From Hondaea fermentalgiana (taxonomy: Eukaryota; Sar; Bigyra; Thraustochytrida; Thraustochytriidae): a stretch of 64,000 bases of DNA. The position numbers and the translations under genes are program-made. Positions 18,591-28,811 of this stretch are shown one piece after another (the first letter of the stretch is position 1; each line of letters opens with the position of its first letter). Location: the NCBI GenBank assembly GCA_014084085.1, contig NPFB01000012.1:1007429-1071428 (forward strand), read 5' to 3'. The notes beneath the pieces were generated by a model. That model was not told the DNA's origin. It made no database searches and saw only the letters and a program-made list of their open reading frames with translations.

Positions 18591-19613
18591 TAGCTTGCGT
18601 GCTTGCTTGCCGGCTTGTCTGTCTGTCTGCTGGTCAACCTAATTTGGCAGTGCCCGCCGGACTAGACGTTGAGCTGTCGCTCTTCTCTTCCAAGTTTTGC
18701 CCTATTGGTGTTGTGCACGCGCAGCATCCGATAGCCGTTGCCGTTTGGTCAACTCGATAGCCACTGTCCACTTGGTCACCTCCCGACTGACTCGCGAGTC
18801 GACAAATTCTTCCCAAGGAGCTGGTCCGTTTTCTGTGCGATTGAAAACGATTCTATGCCAGCAAACTTGACCTTGCGTGCGGCCCTTTCACCTGCGGTCT
18901 TTGATCCGATCCGTTGGCACGCGCGCCAACGCTCTCGAACGTACATAAGATATGTGGAAAGCAGACTCGATTTTTTCTTATAGGCCGGGATTTGTGGAGC
19001 TTGGCCCCGTGCATTTGGGTCTAGGATCGAGGCACGGGTTTGGGGAAGGCGAGGGGGGAGGGGGAGGAGGATGAAGGAGGGAAGGGGGATTGGGCAAGGG
19101 CGTTGCGGATCGACACCAAGACGACAAGACCAGGTTTGAGACTGGGTCGAGACGGATCGAAGTCTCCGCAGCCGCTTCATTCGTTATCCGAGTTACGATG
19201 CGCCTCGCCAGAACCGGTCGAGACTGGCTCGCCGACGAACTGATTGACTGACAGAGTGCGCCTCGACACCCAAATGAACTCCAGCATCTCTCATCAAGCC
19301 ACTACACCTATCCGTTGACACGAAGCCAGCCCTTTGTCCCTTCATCCCTGTACCACCAGGGCCCTTTCGCATCTTTTCCCCCCGCCTCCACAAAGAGGTC
19401 TAAAGCTCGATCGTCCAGCTCCGATAGACCCATTACTGCTCCGCGCTCAAAGACTGCATTCCGATCCTCTAACTCGCCCCGTAACCCTCCTCCAGCCCCA
19501 GCTTTTCGAGACGTAAGCAAGGAGGGGTAGACTGAAGGGGGCACAGAGGAAGAGTACGCGACACAGGATATGAAATCCGAAATTCCTTCGAGCCCATACT
19601 GCGCGCCTCGCCG

Positions 19614-19642
19614 CGATCGATCGATCGATTGATCGATCGATG
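19614..19642. repeat. (GATC)n microsatellite
   Basis: About seven copies with one T change. GATC is self-complementary, so the tract can fold into a hairpin. Confidence 0.95.
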
Positions 19643-19804
19643 GACTCTTTGGCCGACCGGGGCGACGCGACCTCTCGCGCGACCCGAGTCCGTCTGCTGC
19701 GTTAGGGTTTTCCCCGCCGGCCGAGCGAGTCGCCGGCAGGCGGAGGAGGCGGTGCTTCGAAGTTGCTTGGATTCGAATGCATTCATTTCACGAATGATCG
19801 TCCG

Positions 19805-19836
19805 TCGATCGATCGATCGATCGATCGATCGATCGG
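19805..19836. repeat. (GATC)n microsatellite
   Basis: Eight copies of the same unit as at 19614, about 190 bp away; a shorter tract follows at 19859. Confidence 0.95.
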
Positions 19837-20384
19837 TTGAACATTCGACATTCGACTGCGATCGATCGGGGGCATCAGCATACGGGCCGCTGTGAGCACG
19901 TCGCAGCTTCCTCCGGGCGGGAGGTGGGTTCCTTCCTTCCTCCTCGTCCCCCACTTCGCGCCGAGCAAAGCAAACCTGGTTTGGACGGGCGGATGTGTGA
20001 AATTCGTGCGCAAACCCGCGTGAAATTTGAAATTTGCATTTGAATTTGAATTCATTCGAGAGATCCCGGACCCAGCCAGACCCGATCGGGCGCAGACTCG
20101 AGCGAGCCTGGGACGCGCGCGACGGCGCGAAGCGAAGCCGCGGCAGGCGAGAGTCGCAAGGCTCTCCGCCGCACGCACTGCGCCGACGAGGGGGCGCCCA
20201 AGGTGGCGACTTTGTGAGGAGGCCACGGGACAGCTCGGTCGGCTCGACTCGACTCGGCGCGGCTCGCCTCACCTCACCTCCCACCCAAGCCACCCAGCAC
20301 CTGGGAGCAACAGACCCACAAGCCGCCGCGCGCAGCTTAGCAAGCTTTCTCAAGTTGAAGGTCGGCCTTCGTTCATCTGTTGAA

Positions 20385-20425
20385 GTTCGTTCGTTCGTTC
20401 GTTCGTTCGTTCATTCATTCGTTCA
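20385..20425. repeat. (GTTC)n microsatellite
   Basis: About ten copies, some changed to ATTC. Confidence 0.95.
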
Positions 20426-20583
20426 TCTGCACGCGTGCGTGCGTTGATCTTGGGATAGATAGACATCAACCACATCGCATCGCATCGGATTGCATTACAT
20501 TGCATCGCGCGCGTGCATCGCGCCGCAGCCGCGCAGGCTAGGAGACAGGCAGGCTGGTGACCAGGCCACCTCGCGCTCAGCTG

Positions 20584-20613
<30 letters not shown>
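20584..20613. repeat. (AATC)n microsatellite
   Basis: Seven uninterrupted copies. Confidence 0.95.
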
Positions 20614-20616
<3 letters not shown>

Positions 20617-21073
20617 TTCCACACTGCGCACGCACGGAGCGGAATACTTCTGGCTGCGCATTCCATTTCATCGCTTCTCGTCCACGAGGAAGTCCAAGTC
20701 GGAGGAGAGAAAGAAGTACCACCGCGCGCCGTCGCCGCGGCCTCCCTCCTTCTCTCGACCTCGATCTCTCGACCTCGGAGTCTAGGACGCGACCGACGAG
20801 CGAGCGTGTCACTCACTGCACGCCGCTGCCGGGACAAGCGCCGCAAGTAGGCCTAGCCTAAAGCGACAGCGACTCACCAGCAAGTCCAGGCGACACGCAC
20901 GCACGCACAGGCTGGTATAAGCAGGCAGGAAGGCAAGCAGGCAGGCAAACAACGAGGCCGACGCCGCGGCAGTGCAGGAAAGCCCGGTCCGCTCTGCGAG
21001 CGGCAGCGGCTGGAGCGCCCGCCCTCGCCGGGCAAGTCCGCCCGCGACAGTCGCCCCCTCGCCGGCAGGCGGG

Positions 21074-21107
21074 TGAGCGAGCGAGCGAGCGAGCGAGCGA
21101 GCGAGCG
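21074..21107. repeat. (GAGC)n microsatellite
   Basis: Eight copies about 90 bp before the ABCD start codon, probably in its 5' UTR or core promoter. Confidence 0.95.
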
Positions 21108-21192
21108 CGGTCCGTCGGCGCAGACTCGCAGGAGGCGACGCGCGAGCGGGCGCGGCAGAGACTCGAGGCAAGCAAGCACGTAGAGAGAGACC

Positions 21193-24100
21193 ATGAGCAG
21201 CAGCGCCAGCACCACGAGCACCGCGGCGGCGGTCCTGACGCAGACCAACCTGCGACGCGCGGCGCTCGTGGCCGCGCTCGCAGGCGGCCTCGTGGCCTAC
21301 AAGCAGCAGCAGGATGCAGCGCGCAAGAAGGCGCGCGCGGCCAAGGAGGCCGCCGCCGCAGCCGCCAACGGGGGCGAAGCTCCTGCAAAGTCCGGCAAAG
21401 GCAAGAAGAAGGGCAAGGGCGGAGGCGACCCGATGGCCCAAATCTTCTGGCGACTCTGGCCTTTCGGCCACAGCGCCAAGGCTCTGAAAAAAGACCCGGA
21501 CGCCAAGTCCGGTCAGCTCGAGCTGATTGCCATCTTTGCCATGTCTGTCCTGCGCACCTGGCATCAGAACCGCATGGTGTACGTCAAGCGTGACCTGATG
21601 CAGGCCACCTACCAGCGTGACCAGTCGCAGTTCCGCTCGGTGATCCGTCAGACGGTCATCCTCAGTGTGCTGAGCTCCGTCATCTTTGCCACGCACCGCT
21701 TCCTCAAGGAGCGCCTCACCCTGGTCTGGCGGCAAAAGCTCACTCGCCAGCTCCACCGCCAGTTCTTTAGCAACATGATGTACTACAAGATCAGCCACAT
21801 GAACAAGGGCGAAATCGCAGACGTTGAGGAGCGTATCACGCGCGACCCGCGTCGCTTCTGCAAGGGTCTTGCCGACGAAATGGAAAAGCTCTCTGCCTCG
21901 CTCACCAGCGGCATCTTCTTCACCTACAAGCTCGCGACCATTTCCAGTCCCCTTTACGCTGTGAGCCCGCTCATCTACTTTTACATTGCTTTCCAGGCGT
22001 CCGTCTCTCTGGCGCCCAACTGGAGCAAACGCTGGCGCACCATGCTCGACAAGCGTGCCATCTACCAAAAGAACCATGCCCGTCTGCTTTCGCATTCGGA
22101 GGCCATTGCTGCCTACCAGGGCGGCAACCGCGAGCGCGCCATCATTGAAGAGTCCTGGTCGGATTTTCTCAACTATGTCATGGTCTTTGTGCGCGACGCC
22201 GCGCTCTTTCAGTTCGTCACCTCGGCGCTCTTCGAGTACGGTGGCCACTCCTTCGCTCAGGCCCTCATTGTTGGCAAGTTCGTGGCGGGTGGCTCCGAAG
22301 TCAAGGAAGCGCTGCGTCAGGCCACCACCAAGAAGGAAAAGGTTGCGGCCAACGCCGAGCTCTTCTCGCACATCCGCTTCGTTACCGAGTACTTTATTCG
22401 CGCCATGTCTGCCCAGGGCACCATCATTGCTGTGCTGCGCACGCTCATGAACATGAAAGGCCCCGCCAAACGCCTCACCGAGCTCTTCAACACCATGGAC
22501 GAGTTTGAGCGCAAAAAAGCCACTTCCACGACGTTTATCAACAACCCCAAGCGCATCGAGTTCAAGGACGTCCAGGTGTACACGCCCACTGGCCATCTCC
22601 TCATCAAGGACCTCAACTTCCACATTGACGCCGGCACCTCCATGCTTCTCACGGGCGTCAACGGTAGCGGCAAGTCCTCCACCTTTCGCACGCTCGGATC
22701 TCTCTGGCCCGTTCCGGAGCCCGGCACCATCACCAAACCCGGTGGCGGCGAGCCCGGCCTCAATAAGGAGGTCTTTTACCTTCCGCAAAAGCCCTATGTT
22801 GCCCTCGGATCTCTCCAGGCCAACATGCTTTATCCTCTTCTCGAGCACCAGGCCGAAAAGATCCCCGACGAGCAGCTCGAGGCGCTCATGCACAAGGTCG
22901 ATCTCGGCTACCTGCTCGACCGCGAGGATGTGCGCCGTGGTCGCGAGGTCAACTGGGACTCGATTCTCAGCATGGGCGAAAAGCAACGTCTTGCCATGGC
23001 TCGCGTCTTCTTCCACAAGCCCCAGTTTCTCATTCTCGATGAGTGCTCCTCGGGTGTCTCGGCCTCTCTCGAGCGTCGCTTTTACGAGCAGCTCGAAGCT
23101 GAGGGCGTAACCTGCATTACCATCTCGCACCGCCCGGTGCTTGAGCGCTACCACGATGTGGTCCTCAACATTCTTGGCGATGGCGAGGGTGGCTGGGAGT
23201 GGCGCGAGACCAAGCGTGGCAAGGCGAAGCGTGAGCTCAAGGAGGAGGGCGTTGCCGAGGACCAGATCATTGAGCGTGCCGCAAAGGCTGCCGCCGTTGA
23301 CTCGGGCGAGTCCGCCGTCGGCGGCTACTCTGCCGCCTACCTCAAGGAAGGCCAAGGAGATGCTCTCCTCGAGCGCGAGCGTCTGCGTAAGCGCTCCGCT
23401 CCGTATGCAGAGGCTGCTGAAAAACTCAAGGCCACCACCGACAAGCTCGCCAAGACGACCAAGAACGGGCTGCCCATTGTCTCGACCCGCAAGCGTCTCG
23501 TCGATCTCATGCGCATTTTCTTGCCTCAGGGCTTGTCCATGCGTGATACCGAGGCCAAGCGCGTCCTCCTGCTCGCGAGCCTCATTGTCGGCAAGACCTT
23601 TTTGGCCGACGCCATCGCTCGCTTCGACGGCTACATTCTCTCCACGGTGACGCAGGACAGCTTTGGCGTCTTTGCGCGGGCCATGATCTCTGGCGCGCTC
23701 GCACGGACCTTTCTCAGTGTCTTTGATGCTCTTCTCATGAAGCACAAGTGGTTTCTCAACATGGCCTGGCGCTCGCGCCTCACCAAGGCCCTCATGGACC
23801 TTTACTTTAAGAGCAATGTCTTTTACGACGTCCAGAACCACGACACCCGCATCGACGATCCGGATGAGCGCATCGCCGAGCAGGTCGAGACCCTTTCAAT
23901 TTCGCTCACCGAGCTGTGGACCTCGCTGCTCAAGCCTGCCTTCGACATCACCTTCAACTCGATCATGTTGTACCGTGTGGTTGGCGCCGGCGGCATGACC
24001 TACGTCATTGGCTACATGGGCGGCGCTGCTGCTGTCATGCGCTTCATTGTGCCCAACTTTCGCGCCATTCAGCGCAAGGAGTTCGAGCTCGAGGGCCGCT

Positions 24101-25248
24101 TTCGCGCCGTGCACAACCGTCTCACCGTGCACACCGAGAGTGTCGCCTTTTTCGGTGGTGACGACGTTGAGCGTGAGATCGCCGATGGCCGTCTCGACGA
24201 CCTCGCCGCGCACATTAAGCAGTCGCAAATCCTCAACTTTCGATTCCAGCTCTTCCAGAACTTTAGCATCAAGCAGACCCCCGATCTCGTGGCCTTTGCT
24301 CTTCGGATGCTCTTTGCGCAGGGCTTTCACTCAGACGACTCGGTGCTCCGCGGCGATGGCTCCTACATCTCCTCCATGGGCGAGTACATTCAGCAGATTG
24401 TCATGGCCACCTTCAAGTCCTTTGGCGACGCCTTCGATCTTGCGGAGCAGCTCGGTCAGTTTGTTGGCACCCTCGAGAACGTGACCGATTTCTACTATGT
24501 CCTCCAGGAACTCTCCACGCAGCATGTGACCCAGGGAGAGCTCCGTTCTTCCGAGGACGGCTCGATCGAGTTCCACAACGTCGACATTGTTGCGCCCGGC
24601 AACCTCTGCGTCGCTTCCAATCTCAACTTCAAGGTCAACCCTGGCCACTCGCTCCTGGTGACTGGCCCGACGGCTTCGGGCAAGTCTTCGCTTCAGCGTG
24701 TTCTCGCGGGTCTCTGGCCGATTCCGCCCAAGGATGGCTCGGCCTTCATCTCTCGCCCCTGCGGTGAAGACGGCACCGTCACCCCTGCCGAGGTCTTCCT
24801 TGTCCCTCAGAAACCCTACTCTGTCCAGGGCTCGCTTGCCTCGCAGATTTGCTACCCGGAGGAGGTTTCCGAGCAAGACTTTACCCCGGAGCACGACAAA
24901 CACTTTCGCGAGTTGCTCTCCCTCGTTGGTGTCGAGTACCTTGTTGACCGCGAGGGCGGTTGGTTCGCTGTCGCCAAGTGGGAGGACACCCTCTCTCTTG
25001 GCGAGCAACAGCGCATTGGTATGGCGCGTCTCTTTTACCACGAACCCAAGTTTGCTGTCATTGACGAGGCCACTAGCGCGGTCTCTGTGGACGCCGAGCT
25101 CAAAGCTTATCAGATTGCCGCCAAGGCTGGTATCACGCTTATCACCATCTCGCAGCGCCTTGCTCTTCCCGAGTACCACGAGGAAGAGCTTCGTCTCGGA
25201 GACGAAGTCAACGAAGAGGGCTGGGAAATTGGTCCTATCAGCAAGTAG
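21193..25248 (+). CDS. Full-length peroxisomal ABC transporter, ABCD family
   Basis: 1351 residues from ATG 21193, in one exon. Two complete ABCD halves are fused, as in plant CTS/PXA1 (about 1340 residues) and unlike the half-transporters of animals and yeast. Each half has the ABCD membrane domain with the EAA-like loop (ERITRDPRRFCKGLADEME; DTRIDDPDERIAEQVETLS). NBD1 has Walker A GVNGSGKSS (about residue 490), signature LSMGEKQRLAMARV, Walker B FLILDECSSG and H-loop ISHRP. NBD2 has GPTASGKSS (about 1158), LSLGEQQRIGMARL, FAVIDEATSA and ISQRL, where Gln replaces the H-loop His. The family imports long-chain acyl-CoAs into peroxisomes for beta-oxidation. The N-terminal 75 residues are Lys/Ala-rich. 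Confidence 0.95.
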   Translation: MSSSASTTSTAAAVLTQTNLRRAALVAALAGGLVAYKQQQDAARKKARAAKEAAAAAANGGEAPAKSGKGKKKGKGGGDPMAQIFWRLWPFGHSAKALKKDPDAKSGQLELIAIFAMSVLRTWHQNRMVYVKRDLMQATYQRDQSQFRSVIRQTVILSVLSSVIFATHRFLKERLTLVWRQKLTRQLHRQFFSNMMYYKISHMNKGEIADVEERITRDPRRFCKGLADEMEKLSASLTSGIFFTYKLATISSPLYAVSPLIYFYIAFQASVSLAPNWSKRWRTMLDKRAIYQKNHARLLSHSEAIAAYQGGNRERAIIEESWSDFLNYVMVFVRDAALFQFVTSALFEYGGHSFAQALIVGKFVAGGSEVKEALRQATTKKEKVAANAELFSHIRFVTEYFIRAMSAQGTIIAVLRTLMNMKGPAKRLTELFNTMDEFERKKATSTTFINNPKRIEFKDVQVYTPTGHLLIKDLNFHIDAGTSMLLTGVNGSGKSSTFRTLGSLWPVPEPGTITKPGGGEPGLNKEVFYLPQKPYVALGSLQANMLYPLLEHQAEKIPDEQLEALMHKVDLGYLLDREDVRRGREVNWDSILSMGEKQRLAMARVFFHKPQFLILDECSSGVSASLERRFYEQLEAEGVTCITISHRPVLERYHDVVLNILGDGEGGWEWRETKRGKAKRELKEEGVAEDQIIERAAKAAAVDSGESAVGGYSAAYLKEGQGDALLERERLRKRSAPYAEAAEKLKATTDKLAKTTKNGLPIVSTRKRLVDLMRIFLPQGLSMRDTEAKRVLLLASLIVGKTFLADAIARFDGYILSTVTQDSFGVFARAMISGALARTFLSVFDALLMKHKWFLNMAWRSRLTKALMDLYFKSNVFYDVQNHDTRIDDPDERIAEQVETLSISLTELWTSLLKPAFDITFNSIMLYRVVGAGGMTYVIGYMGGAAAVMRFIVPNFRAIQRKEFELEGRFRAVHNRLTVHTESVAFFGGDDVEREIADGRLDDLAAHIKQSQILNFRFQLFQNFSIKQTPDLVAFALRMLFAQGFHSDDSVLRGDGSYISSMGEYIQQIVMATFKSFGDAFDLAEQLGQFVGTLENVTDFYYVLQELSTQHVTQGELRSSEDGSIEFHNVDIVAPGNLCVASNLNFKVNPGHSLLVTGPTASGKSSLQRVLAGLWPIPPKDGSAFISRPCGEDGTVTPAEVFLVPQKPYSVQGSLASQICYPEEVSEQDFTPEHDKHFRELLSLVGVEYLVDREGGWFAVAKWEDTLSLGEQQRIGMARLFYHEPKFAVIDEATSAVSVDAELKAYQIAAKAGITLITISQRLALPEYHEEELRLGDEVNEEGWEIGPISK

Positions 25249-25633
25249 ATCCTGTAGATTCTTGGCATCTGGGAAGCCGAGTCAGGTCACCTTCCCCCCA
25301 AACACGCATGCAAAAGGATGAAAGAATTTCAGCACGACGCGACGTCATCATTTAAGCTGGCATCATCTCAATTTCATACATCCGGCAATCATCCAAAGCA
25401 TCAAATTATCGGAAATCATAAAGAGAAATATTTGAAAACGCAAATTGGTCTTTTTCATCCATCATACCAATCAATCGTGTGCAAATTGACAGCCTCCACA
25501 CATCGTTCATGCATAATAATCATAAACGAACAAAAGTAAAAGGAATGCTTTGCGCTACTGCTGCTGCCGCTGCTGCTACTGCTGCTGCTGCTGCATCTAC
25601 CCTACTTTGATCGATCCTTGGGGGTCGAAGTCA
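25249..25633. other. Convergent 3' region
   Basis: AT-rich spacer with a GCTGCT/GCTACT stretch (about 25557-25595). No gene is seen. Confidence 0.5.
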
Positions 25634-28176
25634 TCAAGACGATGGCACTTGAAACGGAAATCGCGTTGGGGATCGGCGCGTGAGCGCGAGCCGGACCTGC
25701 TCGGCTGCAAGGTCCAATGAAAACTCCTCTAGAATCGTCGCACCGTCGTTCGAGCGAAGTGTGATGGAACGCGAGGCCACTTCCTTGTCCCCAATCACAC
25801 CAATCACACTATAAGGCGCCTGCTGGGCGTTCCGCACGCGCTTCGCCAGTGAGTTGTTCGAAGCATCAACAGTGACGGTGAGTCCTGCTGCGCTGGGACT
25901 CGTCATAAAATCAGCCTCTGGCGCAGCACCTGCGCGAAGCTGCTTGGCAGCAGCTTCGGCAGCCTCGACATGACTTTTGTCGACAGGCAAAATTGCAACC
26001 TGTCGCGGGCTCAGCCAAAAAGGCCACTTTCCATTCGTGTGCTCGAGCAGAATAGCCAGAAACCGCTCCACAGACCCGAGCACGGCGCGGTGAATCATCA
26101 CCGGCCGCTGGCGCGAACCGTCCGGAGCAACGTACTCGAGGTCGAAGCGTTCTGGCAGCTGAAAGTCGAGCTGGACAGTGGCGCACTGGTGCGAGCGCCC
26201 GAGGGCATCGGTGACAGAAATGTCGATCTTCGGGCCATAAAAAGCCGCCTCGCCGGGATCCCGGATCCACGGCAATTCTGTAGCCTCCAAGACCTTTTCT
26301 AACGCATCTTCGGCTCGGTCCCACTCCTCGTCGCTTCCGATGCTCTTGCCATCGAGGGGTCGCGTTGAAAGGGCCATCTTGAAATTGAATCCAAAGAGAT
26401 CCTTGTACACGGTCTTGACAAAGTCGATGCACGAAAGAATCTCCTCCTCAATCTGCGAAGGCAGACAAAAGATATGCGCGTCATCCTGGTGAAAGCGACG
26501 CAAGCGCGTGAGTCCGCCAAGTGCCCCCGAGGCTTCGTTGCGGTGGAGCGCTGAAAAGTCAGCAATACGCACAGGCAGCTCACGGAAAGATCTGTGCGTC
26601 TGTGCGAAAAGAACGCAGTGGCCCGGACAGTTCATAGGCTTCAATCCCATTTCGTGCTCGTCTTCGTCCGACTCGCGGCTCGAGGTCGGTCCATGTGCGC
26701 AGGCACCATGGTTGTGCGCAATATCAAGGTCGGGGTCCTCCGTGACCGTATCGGCCTCTGTTTCTGAAGCGTTTGCGGGCGGAAGGTCTGGGTCAGCGTG
26801 TCCCGACACACGAAACATGTTCTCCTTGTAGTTTTGCAAATGGCCCGAGCGCTTCCACAGCGAGCTTCGGTACATGAGCGGGGTCATGACCTCCTCGTAT
26901 CCCCGCGCGGCATACTGGTCGCGCAGCATGGCCACGAGGCGATTGTAGATGATGGTTCCATGCGGCAATACAAACGCGCTTCCAGGGCTGACGGGATCAA
27001 AGGAAAACAAGCCTTGCTTACGGCCAAGCACGCGATGGTCGCGCTCCGAGGCCATTTTTGTACGCTCCGTCCAATCCAAGAGAGAGGACTTTTCCGGAAA
27101 CGAGATGCCATAGACGCGCTGCGCATGATAGCCGTCATTGAGTCCTGCGGCGCGCAGAACCGTGTGTCCGGCGCGCCCGAGCGTCGCAGCGCTCGGCACG
27201 TGCGGTCCGCGGCAGAGGTCGATAAAATCCCCTAGGCGGTACGCCGTGAGACGGGCGTCGGGTCCCAGACGCTCAATCATTTCCAGCTTGCGTTCATTGT
27301 AGCGAAACATTTCACGCGCGACATCTGCGGGCAGTTCCAAACGTTCGAATTGCGGACTGCCCTTGAGCGCCTTGGTGGCCTGCTTGTTGATGTTTTTGAT
27401 GTCTTCCGGCGTGATTCCGTGGGCGCTCTGTGCGTCCTGCTTGTAGGCAAAGTCGTAAAAGAAGCCTCCTTGTGCAGGTGCGACGAGACTATCGTCTGCG
27501 CCGGTCGTCTCAGCCTCGAGCGCGGGACCGTCATCGAGCATGATTTCCCCATGCCCGAGCTCGATCTCGAGGGCGTGGCCCAGAACATGCGCACTCGAGT
27601 GCCAAAAAGTCGCGCGTCCCTCGGGCGAGCCAAAGTCAAGACCTTCCACCTGCACCACACCGGCGCCAGCCTCGATTTCCTCTTCTCGGCCTTCAAGGAC
27701 GCTGGCGAGCGGGCTCGCGAGGTCTGCAAGTACGCTCGTGGCTGCGTCTTTGCCAAAGCTCACACGAGCGACCACGAGGTCCTTGGCCTGCATCCACGGC
27801 AGGTCCTGGGGCGCCGTCGTCGTCGCGTCAACGCCTTGCGCAACCTCGTGTTCGCCTGGCGCGCGCACCTCGCGGACGTGCAGTGGTGGTAGCACGGGCC
27901 CGCGCTCCTCTTGTCTGGCGCGCTCGGCGTCCCAGACGGCCTTGCGATGGTCCACGATGGCCTTGGACGCCTCGCTGCGTCTTCTGCGCTCCTCCGCGGC
28001 CGCCTTCTTGTCGCCGCCGCCGCCGCCGCCGCCGCTCGCGAGCCNNNNNNNNNNNNNNNNNNNNNNNNNNNNNNNNNNNNNNNNNNNNNNNNNNNNNNNN
28101 NNNNNNNNNNNNNNNNNNNNNNNNNNNNNNNNNNNNNNNNNNNNCGCGCCAGCGCCAGCCGCGCCTGCGCGAGCAT
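25634..28176 (-). CDS. Threonyl-tRNA synthetase (start interrupted by gap)
   Basis: Class II synthetase that charges tRNA-Thr. The body is complete on the minus strand from about 27,900 to the stop at 25634. In order: editing (N2) domain with HSSAHVLGHALEIE and GFFYDF, CRGPHVPS; catalytic core with GLKPMNCPGHC (zinc Cys), motif 2 RNEASGALGGLTRLRRFHQDDAH, motif 3 MIHRAVLGSVERF; C-terminal anticodon-binding domain starting PRQVAILPVDKSH. About 45 acidic residues are inserted just before the zinc-binding Cys motif. Only a shortened TGS-like region is visible. The N-terminus crosses the 100-N gap; the only plausible start seen is ATG 28176-28174 (MLAQARLALAR), whose frame relation to the body cannot be checked. 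One gene may serve cytosol and mitochondria. Confidence 0.9.
28045..28144. other. Assembly gap (100 N)
   Basis: Exactly 100 N inside the 5' coding part of the ThrRS gene, next to a CCG run that encodes a poly-Gly stretch on the minus strand. Confidence 0.99.
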
Positions 28177-28811
28177 CTCGCGCGCCGCCTCGCTCGCCCG
28201 TCGCTCGGTCCCGCCGCGAGGCCGCGAGGTCGCGAGGTCGCGCGCGGAGTTTGGCTTGCGGGAATGGTCTCCTCGCGGCGTCTCGCGGCCTTCGGCCAGG
28301 CCCACTTCGGCCGGAGTACAGCTTGAAGCCTCCGTGGGAGAGAGACGGACGGGCGACCTCGAGACGATGAGCAGCTGCAGCCCGAAGGCCGTCGCCCGCG
28401 GCTTCTGCGCGTACGACGACCACGGGAGGCCTACTTGGGACGGGAAACAGCAGGTCCTGCAAGCGGCAGCATCGCCTGGCCTCGAAGATGCTCTCGATGT
28501 ATGACTGACGAGTGACCGCTCTCGCCCCGTCGCCGTGCTAATCTTTTGGGCTATTGGGTCACGCTGACGTAAGAGGGGCAGACATACTTCCTCGGTCCGA
28601 GCGAGCATGGGGAGATCGAGCCCAGCGCAGGCGCTTGTCTGGCGAGAGACCGACCCTCGTCGTGAGAAAGGAGCTGCGAAGAGCACAAGAAAGGCAAAGC
28701 GATGTTTGCGACGCGTATCGCCACGCTGCTAGTTGCAGGGCCATTGTCTTTTTGGGGTCTCATGTTTCTGGTCTGTATCTCGCCACATTTGTGAATTTTC
28801 CGCAAAATCCA
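28177..28811. other. Divergent promoter region
   Basis: Shared upstream region of ThrRS (minus) and the CocE-like hydrolase (plus). Open frames run through it on both strands but none begins with a supported ATG. No repeats of note. Confidence 0.5.

Larger units (their letters stand above)
18313..21192. other. Gene-poor 2.9-kb region rich in tetranucleotide repeats
   Basis: The longest gene-free stretch of the window. It holds at least six microsatellites (18562-18590, 19614-19642, 19805-19836, 20385-20425, 20584-20613, 21074-21107), given below, and GC-rich low-complexity sequence. Long open frames on the minus strand (such as 19469-20353) are repeat-driven and lack family features. A stretch at 19308-19544 on the minus strand reads somewhat like protein but could not be assigned. 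The last kilobase is the ABCD transporter promoter and 5' UTR. Confidence 0.5.

Noticed and set aside
19469..20353. 294-codon minus-strand open frame
   Set aside because: Runs through GATC and other repeats (giving Ser-Ile-Asp-Arg repeats) and has no domain; start is not in a supported context.
20809..23841. 1010-codon minus-strand open frame
   Set aside because: Antisense shadow of the ABCD transporter gene caused by its biased codons.
24331..25179. 282-codon minus-strand frame
   Set aside because: Antisense shadow of the second half of the ABCD gene.
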